From a virus: 21,016 nucleotides of DNA. Below, piece by piece: positions 6,743-14,058 of this stretch. The notes beneath the pieces are model-generated. The model was not told the origin of the DNA. It saw only the letters and a program-made list of their open reading frames with translations, and did not search any database. Made by a program: the position numbers and the translations under genes. The stretch covers positions 1 to 21,016 of the IMG/VR virus record IMGVR_UViG_3300007504_000079. One strand, written 5' to 3'. The stretch's first letter is position 1. The number at the start of each line of letters is the position of its first letter.

Positions 6743-7327
6743 ATGAACATTTATTATTTGATTAACAATAGGACCTTTCAACCGTCTGCCTTTAAATACC
6801 TCAGCAAAGCTGATGAGGTGGGCAGCAAGATGAAGGATGATTTTTCCATTATTCAAGATGAGGATGATCTGTCCCTTTACAATGGATCTGAGCTAATTAA
6901 GATCTATGCAAAGCTTGGTCATAAGGTCAAGAAGTTTAGCTCTAAGCCAGATGGTGCTCAGAAGATCATGAAGGTGATTGAGGAGCTGGAAGTAAATGAA
7001 GAGAAGGGAAACCCACCCTATTTGATCAACAACGTTGAACAGTCCACTGACCCTATAGCTACGGATGACCAACCGCCTAAGAGAAAGTCACCAGTGATTC
7101 GCTCTAAGAAAATCAGGGGAGTGGGTCAGTTAGTCAAGCAAGGTATACTCCATGGAATGGGTGATGGAGAGATCCTTGATCTAGCTCATGCTCAATATCC
7201 TGAGAATACTACTTCCCAGAAAGATCTCAGTTGGTGGAAGTGGGATATGAGGAATAAGGGCTTGATTGATGAGTTTAATGAGCCTACTGAGATTGGCTTG
7301 GCTGCCAGGATTGACCTTGCAGCTTGA
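6743..7327 (+). CDS. Hypothetical protein, 194 aa, putative DNA-binding C-terminal domain
   Basis: The product is a two-part protein. Residues 1-85 form a charged domain (MNIYYLINNRTFQPSAFKYL...). A proline- and lysine-rich linker (about 105-125, with PPKRKSP and RSKKIRG) leads to a C-terminal domain (about 126-194). That domain contains GQLVKQGILHGMGDGEILDL and TTSQKDLSWWKWDMRNKGLI. This resembles a helical domain seen in some phage proteins, in which a 'yP.nktt..dv.wyr.dLrkkG' segment looks like a winged-helix recognition region. I do not know its function; a DNA-binding or regulatory role is inference. The start is supported by AAGGAGAA three to nine bases upstream. Confidence 0.75.
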   Translation: MNIYYLINNRTFQPSAFKYLSKADEVGSKMKDDFSIIQDEDDLSLYNGSELIKIYAKLGHKVKKFSSKPDGAQKIMKVIEELEVNEEKGNPPYLINNVEQSTDPIATDDQPPKRKSPVIRSKKIRGVGQLVKQGILHGMGDGEILDLAHAQYPENTTSQKDLSWWKWDMRNKGLIDEFNEPTEIGLAARIDLAA

Positions 7328-7337
7328 GGAAAATGGG

Positions 7338-7370
7338 ACGATAGGAGGGATTTAATTAACCCCCTATCGT
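7338..7370 (+). terminator. Hairpin after the 6743 gene, possible weak terminator
   Basis: ACGATAGG-A-GGG pairs with CCC-CCTATCGT across an ATTTAATTAA loop, giving an 11-bp stem with one bulged or mismatched base. It begins 10 nt after the stop codon. No U-tract follows, so it is not a standard intrinsic terminator; it could protect the 3' end or attenuate read-through. Confidence 0.4.
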
Positions 7371-7384
7371 TACCCTTAACTTAC

Positions 7385-7417
7385 TCTCCTCTGTTTGGTG
7401 ACGGACCTACGAGGAGA
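7385..7417 (+). repeat. 7-bp inverted repeat upstream of the 7435 gene
   Basis: TCTCCTC and GAGGAGA are perfect arms around a 19-nt loop. The right arm is an SD-like GAGGAG that lies 5 nt before an in-frame TTG (7423). If that TTG is used, the hairpin would hide the ribosome site; the ATG at 7435 has its own GGAG outside the stem. Confidence 0.35.
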
Positions 7418-7434
7418 TCAATTGGAGAAGAAAA

Positions 7435-7623
7435 ATGGATGAAATGGTACGAATGGAGATGATCGATGAGATTGTTGAACAAAAGATTGAGTATGAGCTA
7501 ACCAAGCAGCAGGTCATCTCTTATGCTTATTTAGGACTAACCAAGGAGATTTCAAATTACTCTGATCAAGATCTACAAGATGAGTGGGATGACACCGTTA
7601 GGGAGGACTGGATCGATGATTAA
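7435..7623 (+). CDS. Small acidic hypothetical protein, 62 aa
   Basis: The ATG at 7435 has TTGGAGAAG upstream. A TTG at 7423 in the same frame is a possible alternative start. The product MDEMVRMEMIDEIVEQKIEY... is strongly acidic and helical, with a C-terminus rich in D and W (DQDLQDEWDDTVREDWIDD). Acidic phage proteins of this size sometimes bind or mimic nucleic-acid partners, but nothing specific is recognised. Its last 8 nt overlap the next gene. Confidence 0.65.
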   Translation: MDEMVRMEMIDEIVEQKIEYELTKQQVISYAYLGLTKEISNYSDQDLQDEWDDTVREDWIDD

Positions 7624-7717
7624 TATTCTCTTTAGATTAATATTGATTGGAATCGTTGGTCTGTTCTTCTTTGTCATTATCTGGGGGATCTTTCTCTCCC
7701 TTATCATCAATTACTAG
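7616..7717 (+). CDS. Very small single-pass membrane protein, 33 aa
   Basis: The ATG at 7616 overlaps the previous gene by 8 nt and is preceded by GGGAGGA about 9 nt upstream, a strong site. The protein MINILFRLILIGIVGLFFFV... is almost entirely one hydrophobic helix (about residues 4-31) ending in NY. It is too short for a family assignment. In phages such peptides may be holin-like, spanin-like or membrane effectors. The good ribosome site and the tight packing with the next small membrane gene support it being real. Confidence 0.55.
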   Translation: MINILFRLILIGIVGLFFFVIIWGIFLSLIINY

Positions 7718-7731
7718 AGAGGACCAACCGC

Positions 7732-7878
7732 ATGAACTTTGATGATCCAAGAAACTTTGACTATAAACCTCGAACCTCTGGTCGTGCTCCCTTTATGGGG
7801 GTACTAGAATTGTTAGGAGAGACCCTCCAGTTCGTTCTCCTTTTGATCCTGGTTCTAGCTCCTCTTTTTCTCTTTTAA
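7732..7878 (+). CDS. Small C-terminally anchored membrane protein, 48 aa
   Basis: GAGAGGA lies 8 nt before the ATG at 7732. The N-terminal 25 residues are polar (MNFDDPRNFDYKPRTSGRAP). Residues 31-48 form a leucine-rich hydrophobic helix that ends the protein (TLQFVLLLILVLAPLFLF), suggesting tail anchoring with the N-terminus in the cytoplasm. It follows the 33-residue membrane gene by 14 nt, and the two may work together. No family is recognised. Confidence 0.55.
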   Translation: MNFDDPRNFDYKPRTSGRAPFMGVLELLGETLQFVLLLILVLAPLFLF

Positions 7879-7907
7879 TAACCAGGTTTTCTTCCTAAAT
7901 CAAAAGC

Positions 7908-8213
7908 GTCCTAAAACGGTCCATTTACGCAAAGTTCACCGCACGCAGCAGGAGGCACCTTGCGAAAAAATGACTACTGTCTACTTATTATATTAGCTTT
8001 ATAAAAGGACAAAAGGACAAAACACCCTAAAAACCATGGTAGGCAAGGAAAAATCGGTGTCCTTTTACCCTTGTCCTAACTGGTTTTTTAAGGGGAAAGT
8101 TTAGGGACAAGGACGCCATTTTTACACAATACTTAATGATATTGCTAAGTATTGTCTGGGGTGTCCTAAAGAGGGCCCTAAAAAGGACCACCAAAAAAGG
8201 ACCATAAAAGGAC
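7908..8213. repeat. AGGAC iteron-like repeat array, both orientations
   Basis: Six copies run forward (8006, 8014, 8110, 8184, 8198, 8209) and four reversed (7908, 8059, 8073, 8163). Near matches occur at 7918 (GGTCC) and 8104 (GGGAC). Spacing is irregular, but the copies cluster in pairs about 8 to 14 nt apart: 8006/8014, 8059/8073, 8198/8209. Several share flanking A-runs. Two GGGCCC palindromes (8173 and 8219) flank the last cluster. Confidence 0.75.
8126..8155. repeat. Perfect 10-bp inverted repeat at the centre of the array
   Basis: ACAATACTTA (8126-8135) and TAAGTATTGT (8146-8155) flank the 10-nt spacer ATGATATTGC. Arm centres are 20 nt apart, two helical turns, as expected for a dimeric protein on one face of DNA. 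AGGAC copies lie on both sides (8110 and 8163). It could be the initiator-binding core or an operator. Confidence 0.7.
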
Positions 8214-8233
8214 ACCAAAGGGCCCAAAAATGG

Positions 8234-8261
8234 TTTACATGGATCCTCCAACCGTGATAAG
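8234..8261 (+). promoter_or_regulatory. Possible promoter before the primase operon
   Basis: TTTACA (8234-8239) and GATAAG (8256-8261) are spaced by 16 nt, about 47 nt ahead of the ATG at 8308. The match is partial and the call is tentative, but the replication genes need a promoter near here. Confidence 0.3.
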
Positions 8262-8307
8262 ATGCTGCTTACTTTCCACGATAAAAGCAAGATAAAAAGG
8301 AGAACGA

Positions 8308-8679
8308 ATGAGGTATTTTTATCAAGGGAATTTGCTAACCTTGGAGGGATGGGCTCATTTCCTGGCACAAACTCCCAAATTCAAGGATGACAATCCAGAG
8401 ATTATTCTTGAATTATTAAAGAAGGATCCACAGGAAAAGATAGAACAGTTCTGGAGATGGTCAGTTACTTCTAAATCGCTGATTCATTCTTCTACTGGGG
8501 AGGTTCATTCTTTGGCAGAATGGGCGATCAAGTCAGATTTAGATCCAAGAACTATTCAATTTAGGTTAGATAATTTCTGGGTAGTTGATCTGGCAATTAA
8601 AGGATCAAGAAGAACTAGTCGGAAACCTCAACTAAAGTCTGAGGTAATTATAATTGGGGAAATGGAGGCAGCGGCGTGA
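8308..8679 (+). CDS. Putative HTH DNA-binding protein beside the origin, 123 aa
   Basis: The ATG at 8308 has AAAAAGGAGAA upstream. The C-terminal half contains GEVHSLAEWAIKSDLDPRTIQFRLDNFW (about residues 64-91). It resembles the 'Ge..slaeWar..gi...ti..Rl..gW' helix-turn-helix common in phage DNA-binding and homing-endonuclease-associated proteins. The N-terminal half (FYQGNLLTLEGWAHFLAQTP...) is helical and unrecognised. The gene starts right after the AGGAC array, and its stop overlaps the primase start (TGATG), so an origin-binding or primase-loading role is attractive but inferred. It could instead be a transcription regulator of this operon. Confidence 0.7.
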   Translation: MRYFYQGNLLTLEGWAHFLAQTPKFKDDNPEIILELLKKDPQEKIEQFWRWSVTSKSLIHSSTGEVHSLAEWAIKSDLDPRTIQFRLDNFWVVDLAIKGSRRTSRKPQLKSEVIIIGEMEAAA

Positions 8680-10937
8680 TGGAGAATGTAGTGGATATGC
8701 GAGGAGATTCCTTACAAAACTTGAGAAACCATGTACTGGAATATCATCAAAATGGTTGGAATGTAATTCCAGTAAAGTATAAGGGGAAGAGTCCAATTGG
8801 AAAGGACTGGCAAAAGGGAGTAACGGCTTCAACCGAGTATTTAGATCAGCAGCTATCTTTTGGAATCTGCAATTTGGGATTGCTCTTAGGGAAAGAGGTA
8901 ATTGACATAGACTTGGATTGTGCAGAGGCAAGGTATTTCGCCCCTAAGTTTCTCCCAATCACCTTGTCCTTTGGTAGGAAATCCTCAGAAAATAGTCATC
9001 TGATATACTCTTTAGGGCAGATGATTGACAAGGCAGCAACCCTAAAGTTTACTTGGCCAAAATCCTTAAAGGTTGAAGAAGAACATGCCACCATCTTGGA
9101 GCTACGGGGACAGACAGAATCTGGTAACTATACCCAAACCGTAATCCCCCCTAGCATCCATCCCTCAGGAGAGGAGATAACCTGGAATGATTCTCTGTCA
9201 AAGATCAGAGAAATCCCCTCCCTTAAGCTAATTGATAAGGGAGTTCGGTATACGGCAATCGCCTCTTTCTTAGCTAAGATATGGAACTCCTCTCAAAGAG
9301 AGAATCTAACTGGAGCCTTAACCGGTTGGATGTTAAAGATGGGAGAGGATTCTGAAAAAGTAAGAGATTTGTTGGATGAGGTAATTAGATATGTAGGAGA
9401 TGAGGAACACCGATCCAGACTAAACTACATTGATAACACGATTGTAAAGTATGAAAATGGAGGAGAAGTATCTGGTATAGGAGCAATAGAAAAGGAACTA
9501 GGAAAACCGCTAGCTGAATGGTTGATTAAAACCCTAGGAGATGATGGACTACTCAGTGGAGGATTCCAGAGACCTAACTTTGAGGAGCTGCAGTACAAGG
9601 ACTTGCCAATACTAGGGGTGGACGAGAACTATCGTCATCTGATCTATGTCCAAGATCTGAATCGATATGTGAGAATTATAGGGGGGAATTTTGATAGAGA
9701 GCCTTCCCTATTTGATCAACAGCACGTGGGAAATGCCTACCGAACCTATCTAGGGAAGACCGCGGGAGAGATCATTCGAAATTCAGTACCCGATGTAGTA
9801 ACCATGGGATATGCCCCTGGTGATTCAATATTAACGATAGATTCAGGAACAGGAGAAACCATCCTAAATACCTGGAGAGGGCCCGTTAGAGAACCAGCTG
9901 AAAAAGTAAATCCAGAAGAGATTAGTCTATTTGAAAATCATCTACTGGCCCTATGCTGTGGAAGAGAAAGGGAAGCCGAGCTACTAACTGCTTGGCTAGC
10001 CTATCTGATTCAACATAATCAAAGTAGATGCACCTGGGGAGTGCTATTTATAGGAGGAGAAGGTACCGGTAAGGGAACCATTCTAACAATCATGAGAGAG
10101 ATCCTGGGAATTTCCAATGTTACTAGTCGAACGGCAAGTAGCGCCATGAAAGATGAAACCTTCAATGGTTGGCTTTCCAGTAAAAGATTGGTAGCAATTG
10201 AAGAGATTATGATGGGCCGAATAAGCAGTGTTAAGCTAGGTAACGCGATCAAGGAATGGATAACCGAGGAAAGGGTGTTAATAAGAAAGATGAGAAAGGA
10301 ACCGATCTCCTTTCCAAACTATGCTCAGTTCTTATTCACCACCAATAATGAGAATGCCCTACATTTAACAGAAGGCAACCGTCGACTGATGGTTCTCAGA
10401 AATGGGGATAGTATGTATGGTAAATCTAGTCATGAGGTAAGAGAGGACAATGAATCGTGGTTAAGGAATGGGGAATATTTTACCTGGTTAGATAATGGAG
10501 GATACGAGCAGATATATCGTTATCTTATTGATTTTGATACAAAAAAAGTGAAGGAATTTGATCCAAGAATGGCCCCAATGACCCTAGACAAAACAGAATT
10601 AGTACATGGAACTCAAACAGAGGTATTCAAGCATATTGAAGAAGGAATTGAAAGTTATGACTACCCCTTCGAGAAAGATCTAATCAGGCCAAAGGAGATT
10701 GCTAAGTGGTTAAAAGAAGATTTCAGTCTAAGGGTAAATGTTTCAGAGATTAAACAAGCATTGAAAAGTTTAAAGGCGGTCGAGATTCCTTCAGAACAAT
10801 GTAGAAGAAAATTAAATGGTAAAAATCGTAAGTTCGCCACTTGGTGCATTCGAAACTGGAAAGAGTGGAAATTAGCAAAACCATCTGAACGATTCAACTA
10901 CGTTGTAGAAGGGGAAGAAGAAAGCTATGAATTCTAG
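8676..10937 (+). CDS. PrimPol-type primase fused to an SF3/DUF5906 helicase
   Basis: This is the replicative primase-helicase. Residues 15-180 form a bifunctional primase-polymerase domain: metal-binding DIDLD (77-81), SENSHLIYSL with a probable catalytic H108, and LELRG (141-145). A linker leads to an AAA+/superfamily 3 helicase domain typical of DUF5906 proteins: Walker A GGEGTGKGT (460-468), Walker B VAIEE (506-510), sensor TTNN (555-558) and arginine finger NRR (568-570). A winged-helix-like tail follows at about 660-720. The 753-residue length is typical. Translation may start at GTG 8676 or ATG 8679; GGAGG at 8662-8666 suits either, and the ATG gives a TGATG overlap with the upstream stop. 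It would unwind DNA and make primers at the adjacent origin. Confidence 0.93.
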   Translation: MMENVVDMRGDSLQNLRNHVLEYHQNGWNVIPVKYKGKSPIGKDWQKGVTASTEYLDQQLSFGICNLGLLLGKEVIDIDLDCAEARYFAPKFLPITLSFGRKSSENSHLIYSLGQMIDKAATLKFTWPKSLKVEEEHATILELRGQTESGNYTQTVIPPSIHPSGEEITWNDSLSKIREIPSLKLIDKGVRYTAIASFLAKIWNSSQRENLTGALTGWMLKMGEDSEKVRDLLDEVIRYVGDEEHRSRLNYIDNTIVKYENGGEVSGIGAIEKELGKPLAEWLIKTLGDDGLLSGGFQRPNFEELQYKDLPILGVDENYRHLIYVQDLNRYVRIIGGNFDREPSLFDQQHVGNAYRTYLGKTAGEIIRNSVPDVVTMGYAPGDSILTIDSGTGETILNTWRGPVREPAEKVNPEEISLFENHLLALCCGREREAELLTAWLAYLIQHNQSRCTWGVLFIGGEGTGKGTILTIMREILGISNVTSRTASSAMKDETFNGWLSSKRLVAIEEIMMGRISSVKLGNAIKEWITEERVLIRKMRKEPISFPNYAQFLFTTNNENALHLTEGNRRLMVLRNGDSMYGKSSHEVREDNESWLRNGEYFTWLDNGGYEQIYRYLIDFDTKKVKEFDPRMAPMTLDKTELVHGTQTEVFKHIEEGIESYDYPFEKDLIRPKEIAKWLKEDFSLRVNVSEIKQALKSLKAVEIPSEQCRRKLNGKNRKFATWCIRNWKEWKLAKPSERFNYVVEGEEESYEF

Positions 10938-11009
10938 TTATAGGATATAAAATAGTTTTAGTCCTCTTTACTAGTTAATTAGTTTAGAATAGATCCATCT
11001 TAAATCAAA

Positions 11010-11020
11010 GACCGGAGGTC
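11010..11020 (+). promoter_or_regulatory. Ribosome-site hairpin of the 11026 gene, GGA triloop
   Basis: GACC-GGA-GGTC is a perfect 4-bp, mostly G/C stem with GGA as the loop, five bases before the ATG at 11026. Nothing convincing as a promoter was seen in the 88-nt gap before it, although TAGAAT at 10986-10991 could be a -10. Confidence 0.55.
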
Positions 11021-11025
11021 AAAAG

Positions 11026-11232
11026 ATGTCATTTCACTTTCCCCTATACGTAGGTCCTGCCTACGGCAGACAGTATAAAACCATTGCTCAGGTAGAAAAG
11101 GACTGGGAAGCAGGCAAGGATTTCAAGATTCATGGTGGTCCTTACATAAACAAAGAGGACTATTCCCGATATAAGGCAAATCAATCTTGCTTGGTATTTG
11201 AGCAAGGGTCCATGCAGTTTAGGATTGTCTGA
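11026..11232 (+). CDS. Conserved phage protein with 'YxxPAYGRxY' motif, 68 aa
   Basis: The product MSFHFPLYVGPAYGRQYKTI continues with AQVEKDWEAGKDFKIHGGPY and INKEDYSRYK. I recall this shape (PAYGRdYks...v..dw..gkDF......gYiNk.D) from short uncharacterised proteins in many tailed phages. No function is known to me. It has its own hairpin-embedded ribosome site, and its stop overlaps the ATG of the SNF2 helicase (TGATG), so both are made from one transcript in coupled fashion. A partner role for the helicase is possible but unproven. Confidence 0.75.
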   Translation: MSFHFPLYVGPAYGRQYKTIAQVEKDWEAGKDFKIHGGPYINKEDYSRYKANQSCLVFEQGSMQFRIV

Positions 11233-12641
11233 TGAAGTGGAAAACACAACCCTATCAACACCAGCTAGATGTCTGGGAAAGATCAAAGGATCTTGAATAT
11301 TTTGGTCTCTTTCTAGAACAGGGAACGGGTAAAACCATTACCACCCTAATCACAGGGGCCCATCTACATCAAAAAAAGAAGATTGAAGCAATCGTGGTGC
11401 TTGCTCCCAAGGGAGTTCACCTTAACTGGGAAGAAGAAACCAAACAGCATCTGCCAATTGAGGACTATAGCTTCTTTGTGTGGAATTCCACCTTTTCTAA
11501 GAAGGTACAGCAAAGCTTGGAAAAGACGATTAGTTATCCTGGATTAAAGATATACTCTTTCAATATCGATGCGGTTAATACCGACAAGGGAAGAAAGATC
11601 ATAGAATGGATTATGCAAAAGCAGGAAACCCTGCTAGTTCTAGATGAATCCAGCAAGATTAAGTCCCCCAAGGCAAAGCGAACCAAGGCTCTTCTCAAGT
11701 TAGCTCCTAAAGCTAAGTATAGAAGAATTCTAACTGGGACTCCGGTTACTCAGTCCCCTCTTGATGTCTGGTCTCAGCTGCAATTCCTGTCTCCTCGAAT
11801 CCTTGCAATGGGGAGTTTCACCGTATTTAGCAATCATTTTGCTCTTTTTGAGGAAAAGATAAACATGGGGACTGGTCGTCGATTCCGAGTAGTGAAGGAG
11901 TATCGAAATCTGGATGAATTGAAAAGACTTATCGACCCCCATACCGTTAGAATTACCAAGAAAGAATGCTTAGATTTACCAGACAAGATCTATATAACCA
12001 GAAGAATTGAGCTAAATCCAAACCAAAAGAAGATGTATAAGGAGATGAAGGATAATCTGCTGGTAGAGATTGAAAACCAAGAGGTAACCGCTCCTTTGTT
12101 AATCACAAAGATGCTTCGACTATCTCAAATAACAGGGGGGTATCTTGAGAAGCTTCCTATCCCTGGAAACAATCCAAAGATCGAAGCGGTAAAGGAAATC
12201 CTAGAGGAACTGGATAATACAAAAAAGATAATTATCTGGTGTAGATTCATCGATGAGATTAAAGGACTGGAAAAGGAACTGAAAAAGATAGGAAAGGTGG
12301 TTACTTATCACGGAGAAGTAAAACAAGAAAATCGACAAAAAGCAATAAAGTCCTTTCAAGAAGATCCAAAAACAAGATTCTTTGTGGCAAATGCAGCCAC
12401 AGGGGGAACTGGCATCACGCTTACAGCAGCAGATACGGTAATTTATTATTCCAACAGCTACTCCTTAGAAGATCGACTTCAATCAGAAGATCGCTGCCAT
12501 CGCATAGGTCAAACCAACCGTGTAACCTACTATGACCTTGTAGCAAATAGTACCATTGATACTCACGTTCTGGCCGCCCTAAAACAAAAGAAAGGGTTTG
12601 CCGATACCATTACGGGTGATGGTATTAAAAATCTTTTATAA
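11232..12641 (+). CDS. SNF2-family DNA helicase/translocase
   Basis: The 469-residue product has both RecA-like lobes of SNF2 ATPases. Walker A is LEQGTGKT (28-35), the DEAH-box equivalent is DESS (138-141), and motif III is LTGTP (167-171). The second lobe contains IIIWCRF near 335, ATGGTGITLTAA near 395-410, and motif VI QSEDRCHRIGQ near 430. The N-terminal PYQHQLDVW is the Q-motif-like segment. Such phage proteins are double-stranded DNA translocases thought to act in replication, recombination or fork repair. No extra domain is visible, so it is a minimal helicase. It starts in a TGATG overlap with the preceding small gene. Confidence 0.93.
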   Translation: MKWKTQPYQHQLDVWERSKDLEYFGLFLEQGTGKTITTLITGAHLHQKKKIEAIVVLAPKGVHLNWEEETKQHLPIEDYSFFVWNSTFSKKVQQSLEKTISYPGLKIYSFNIDAVNTDKGRKIIEWIMQKQETLLVLDESSKIKSPKAKRTKALLKLAPKAKYRRILTGTPVTQSPLDVWSQLQFLSPRILAMGSFTVFSNHFALFEEKINMGTGRRFRVVKEYRNLDELKRLIDPHTVRITKKECLDLPDKIYITRRIELNPNQKKMYKEMKDNLLVEIENQEVTAPLLITKMLRLSQITGGYLEKLPIPGNNPKIEAVKEILEELDNTKKIIIWCRFIDEIKGLEKELKKIGKVVTYHGEVKQENRQKAIKSFQEDPKTRFFVANAATGGTGITLTAADTVIYYSNSYSLEDRLQSEDRCHRIGQTNRVTYYDLVANSTIDTHVLAALKQKKGFADTITGDGIKNLL

Positions 12642-12658
12642 CCTATAAATAACTTTAG

Positions 12659-12687
12659 TTGTACTTTATTATAGAAAAAGCTAAAAT
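12659..12687 (+). promoter_or_regulatory. Predicted promoter of the 12710 operon
   Basis: TTGTAC (12659-12664) and TAAAAT (12682-12687) are spaced by exactly 17 nt, just after the SNF2 stop. The -35 and its upstream AACTTTAGT match the two leader promoters at 5460 and 5739 (AACTTTATTTGTAC), suggesting a shared phage promoter class. Confidence 0.5.
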
Positions 12688-12709
12688 TAACACATTAAAA
12701 GGAGAAAAC

Positions 12710-13258
12710 ATGGATTTATCAGAGATATTTCAAGAGGATACGGGAACGATTACGGCTCCTCAAGAAGAGGATCTTTCCACCATCACTAGTTTGGCTAGGA
12801 TGCAGATAAACTATCAAAGAGAGATCGAAAAAGCAGAACTATCCCTTAAGGATTTAAGGGAAAAGCTACGAAAGATTGAACAGGAAGATCTACCAGAGGC
12901 TATCCTAGCTACTGGACTTCGTTCTCTTACCCTAGAATCTGGACAAAAGATAACGATTAGCGATGAGATAACCGCTACCATTAAAGCGGATAATAAGGAA
13001 GAAGCTTTTGGATGGATTAGAGGTCAGGGATATGGATCCTTGATTAAGCATGATGTAAATACCCAATTTAAAAAAGGAGAGGAGGAGGCAGCAAGACATT
13101 TTATAGATTATCTTCAGGATAACGGTTTCGCATATTCCGACAAGGAGTCAATCCATTGGCAAACCTTAAGAAAATTTGCAAAAGATCTCATGGAAGAAGG
13201 TAAGCCTCTTCCTCCTGAGATTGATATTTACGAGTATAAAAAGGCTATCATTAAATAA
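12710..13258 (+). CDS. Conserved phage coiled-coil protein, 182 aa
   Basis: The ATG at 12710, with AAAAGGAGAAAAC before it, is preferred over a TTG at 12659 that lies in the promoter. After an acidic leader, residues 25-65 form a coiled coil (SLARMQINYQREIEKAELSL...). Then come EDLPEAILATGLRSLTLESGQKITI and a domain with GWIRGQGYGSLIKHDVNTQF. The end contains IHWQTLRKFAKDLMEEGKPLP. I recognise this arrangement as a widespread but uncharacterised protein next to phage replication genes (the 'lP..m.elgl..f.l.dG.kv' and 'hp.TL..fv.e.l.eg.plP' patterns). Its partner is likely in the replisome because of location; function is unknown. Confidence 0.78.
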   Translation: MDLSEIFQEDTGTITAPQEEDLSTITSLARMQINYQREIEKAELSLKDLREKLRKIEQEDLPEAILATGLRSLTLESGQKITISDEITATIKADNKEEAFGWIRGQGYGSLIKHDVNTQFKKGEEEAARHFIDYLQDNGFAYSDKESIHWQTLRKFAKDLMEEGKPLPPEIDIYEYKKAIIK

Positions 13259-13271
13259 CTTTCGGAGAAAG
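13259..13271 (+). promoter_or_regulatory. Ribosome-site hairpin of the 13276 gene, GGA triloop
   Basis: CTTTC-GGA-GAAAG is a perfect 5-bp stem with GGA as the loop, four bases before the ATG at 13276. It begins directly after the previous gene's stop codon. Confidence 0.55.
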
Positions 13272-13275
13272 AAAA

Positions 13276-14025
13276 ATGGCAAAAAATTTGACAGATAAGC
13301 AAACCCAAGAATTGGCACTAGCCTCTTTTGAGGAGGATGCAGGAATTGGTACTGAGGACATGAGCAAGGACGATCTGGTTCTTCCCTTCTTGCGAGTAGC
13401 TCAGAAAATGAGTCCTATTCTTGATGAGGACGATGGCCAGTATAATCCTGAGGCAAAGGTTGGGATGTTTTATAATACTGCAACCGGAAAGCTCTATAAC
13501 TCGGTTAGGGTAGTTCCAGTATATTACTCTAGAACCGCCTTAGAGTGGGCCCCAAATGGTGGAGGTTTTGTGGCAGAACACCCTATAACTATCTTGGATA
13601 CCTTGGAGCGAAATGACAAAGGAAAGTATCTTAAGGGAGAGAATGTAGTGGATGATACTCGTCAACACTATGTATTTATCATTAACGAGGATGGTTCTTA
13701 TGATCCTGCCCTTCTTTCCCTCTCTTCTACTGGTATCAAGACCTCTCGTAATTGGAATACCATGATGAGAAACCTTAAGATACAGGGAGCAAACGGTTCT
13801 TTTAATCCCCCTATCTTCTCTCAGATTTATGGGCTTACCACCGTTTCACAAAGCAATGACTTTGGTACTTGGAAGGCAATTCATGTAGCTCACGAGGGAT
13901 CTATTACTACTCCTGAACTCTATACTGAGGTCAAGCAAGCTCACGATAGCTTTGCAGCTGGAGAGGCAAAGGTTGATTATAATGAGAATGTAGATAAGAA
14001 AGAGTCCTCATCTGAAGAGTATTAA
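13276..14025 (+). CDS. Putative single-stranded DNA-binding protein
   Basis: The 249-residue product has SKDDLVLPFLRVAQKMSPIL (about residues 30-49), then a beta-rich core (GMFYNTATGKLYNSVRVVPV at about 63-82, YYSRTALEWAPNGGGFV after it) and SLSSTGIKTSRNWNTMMRNL (about 149-168). The tail is acidic (DYNENVDKKESSSEEY). This pattern belongs to a common phage family next to replication genes that is often annotated as ssDNA-binding or left hypothetical. The acidic C-terminal tail is typical of SSB proteins such as T7 gp2.5 and suggests protein-protein contacts. The function is inferred from context and tail, not from a known catalytic motif. Its ribosome site lies in a hairpin loop. Confidence 0.6.
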   Translation: MAKNLTDKQTQELALASFEEDAGIGTEDMSKDDLVLPFLRVAQKMSPILDEDDGQYNPEAKVGMFYNTATGKLYNSVRVVPVYYSRTALEWAPNGGGFVAEHPITILDTLERNDKGKYLKGENVVDDTRQHYVFIINEDGSYDPALLSLSSTGIKTSRNWNTMMRNLKIQGANGSFNPPIFSQIYGLTTVSQSNDFGTWKAIHVAHEGSITTPELYTEVKQAHDSFAAGEAKVDYNENVDKKESSSEEY

Positions 14026-14032
14026 TAACAAA

Positions 14033-14046
14033 GCCCCTTCGGGGGC
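14033..14046 (+). terminator. GCCCC-UUCG-GGGGC hairpin after the 13276 gene
   Basis: The 5-bp all-G/C stem is closed by an exceptionally stable UUCG tetraloop, 8 nt after the stop. There is no U-tract, so full termination is doubtful. It may block 3' exonucleases and set the high level of the upstream message, which fits an abundant SSB-like product. Confidence 0.5.
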
Positions 14047-14058
14047 AGAGGAGAGAGA

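Larger units (their letters stand above)
7879..8307. other. Candidate replication origin (gene-free, repeat-rich)
   Basis: This 429-nt gap has no credible gene. AGGAC or its complement GTCCT occurs at least ten times: 7908, 8006, 8014, 8059, 8073, 8110, 8163, 8184, 8198 and 8209. Chance would give under one in this length. Many copies extend to AAAAGGACA, and GGTGTCCTTTT (8056-8066) has its exact inverted partner at 8206-8216. A perfect 10-bp dyad sits in the middle, and A/T runs are frequent. It lies immediately before a putative HTH protein and the primase-helicase, where iteron-type origins are commonly found. An operator array is the main alternative. Confidence 0.6.

Noticed and set aside
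6386-6856. 156-codon minus-strand open frame
   Set aside because: It overlaps three coupled plus-strand gene regions and has no independent support.
4790-8307. CRISPR array, from the regular AT-rich and AGGAC repeats
   Set aside because: Repeat units are irregular in length and spacing, without uniform spacers or cas genes.
8027-8368. 113-codon minus-strand open frame over the candidate origin
   Set aside because: It reads through repeat DNA and into the 8308 gene on the other strand. Its composition follows the repeats, and no ribosome site or family pattern supports it.
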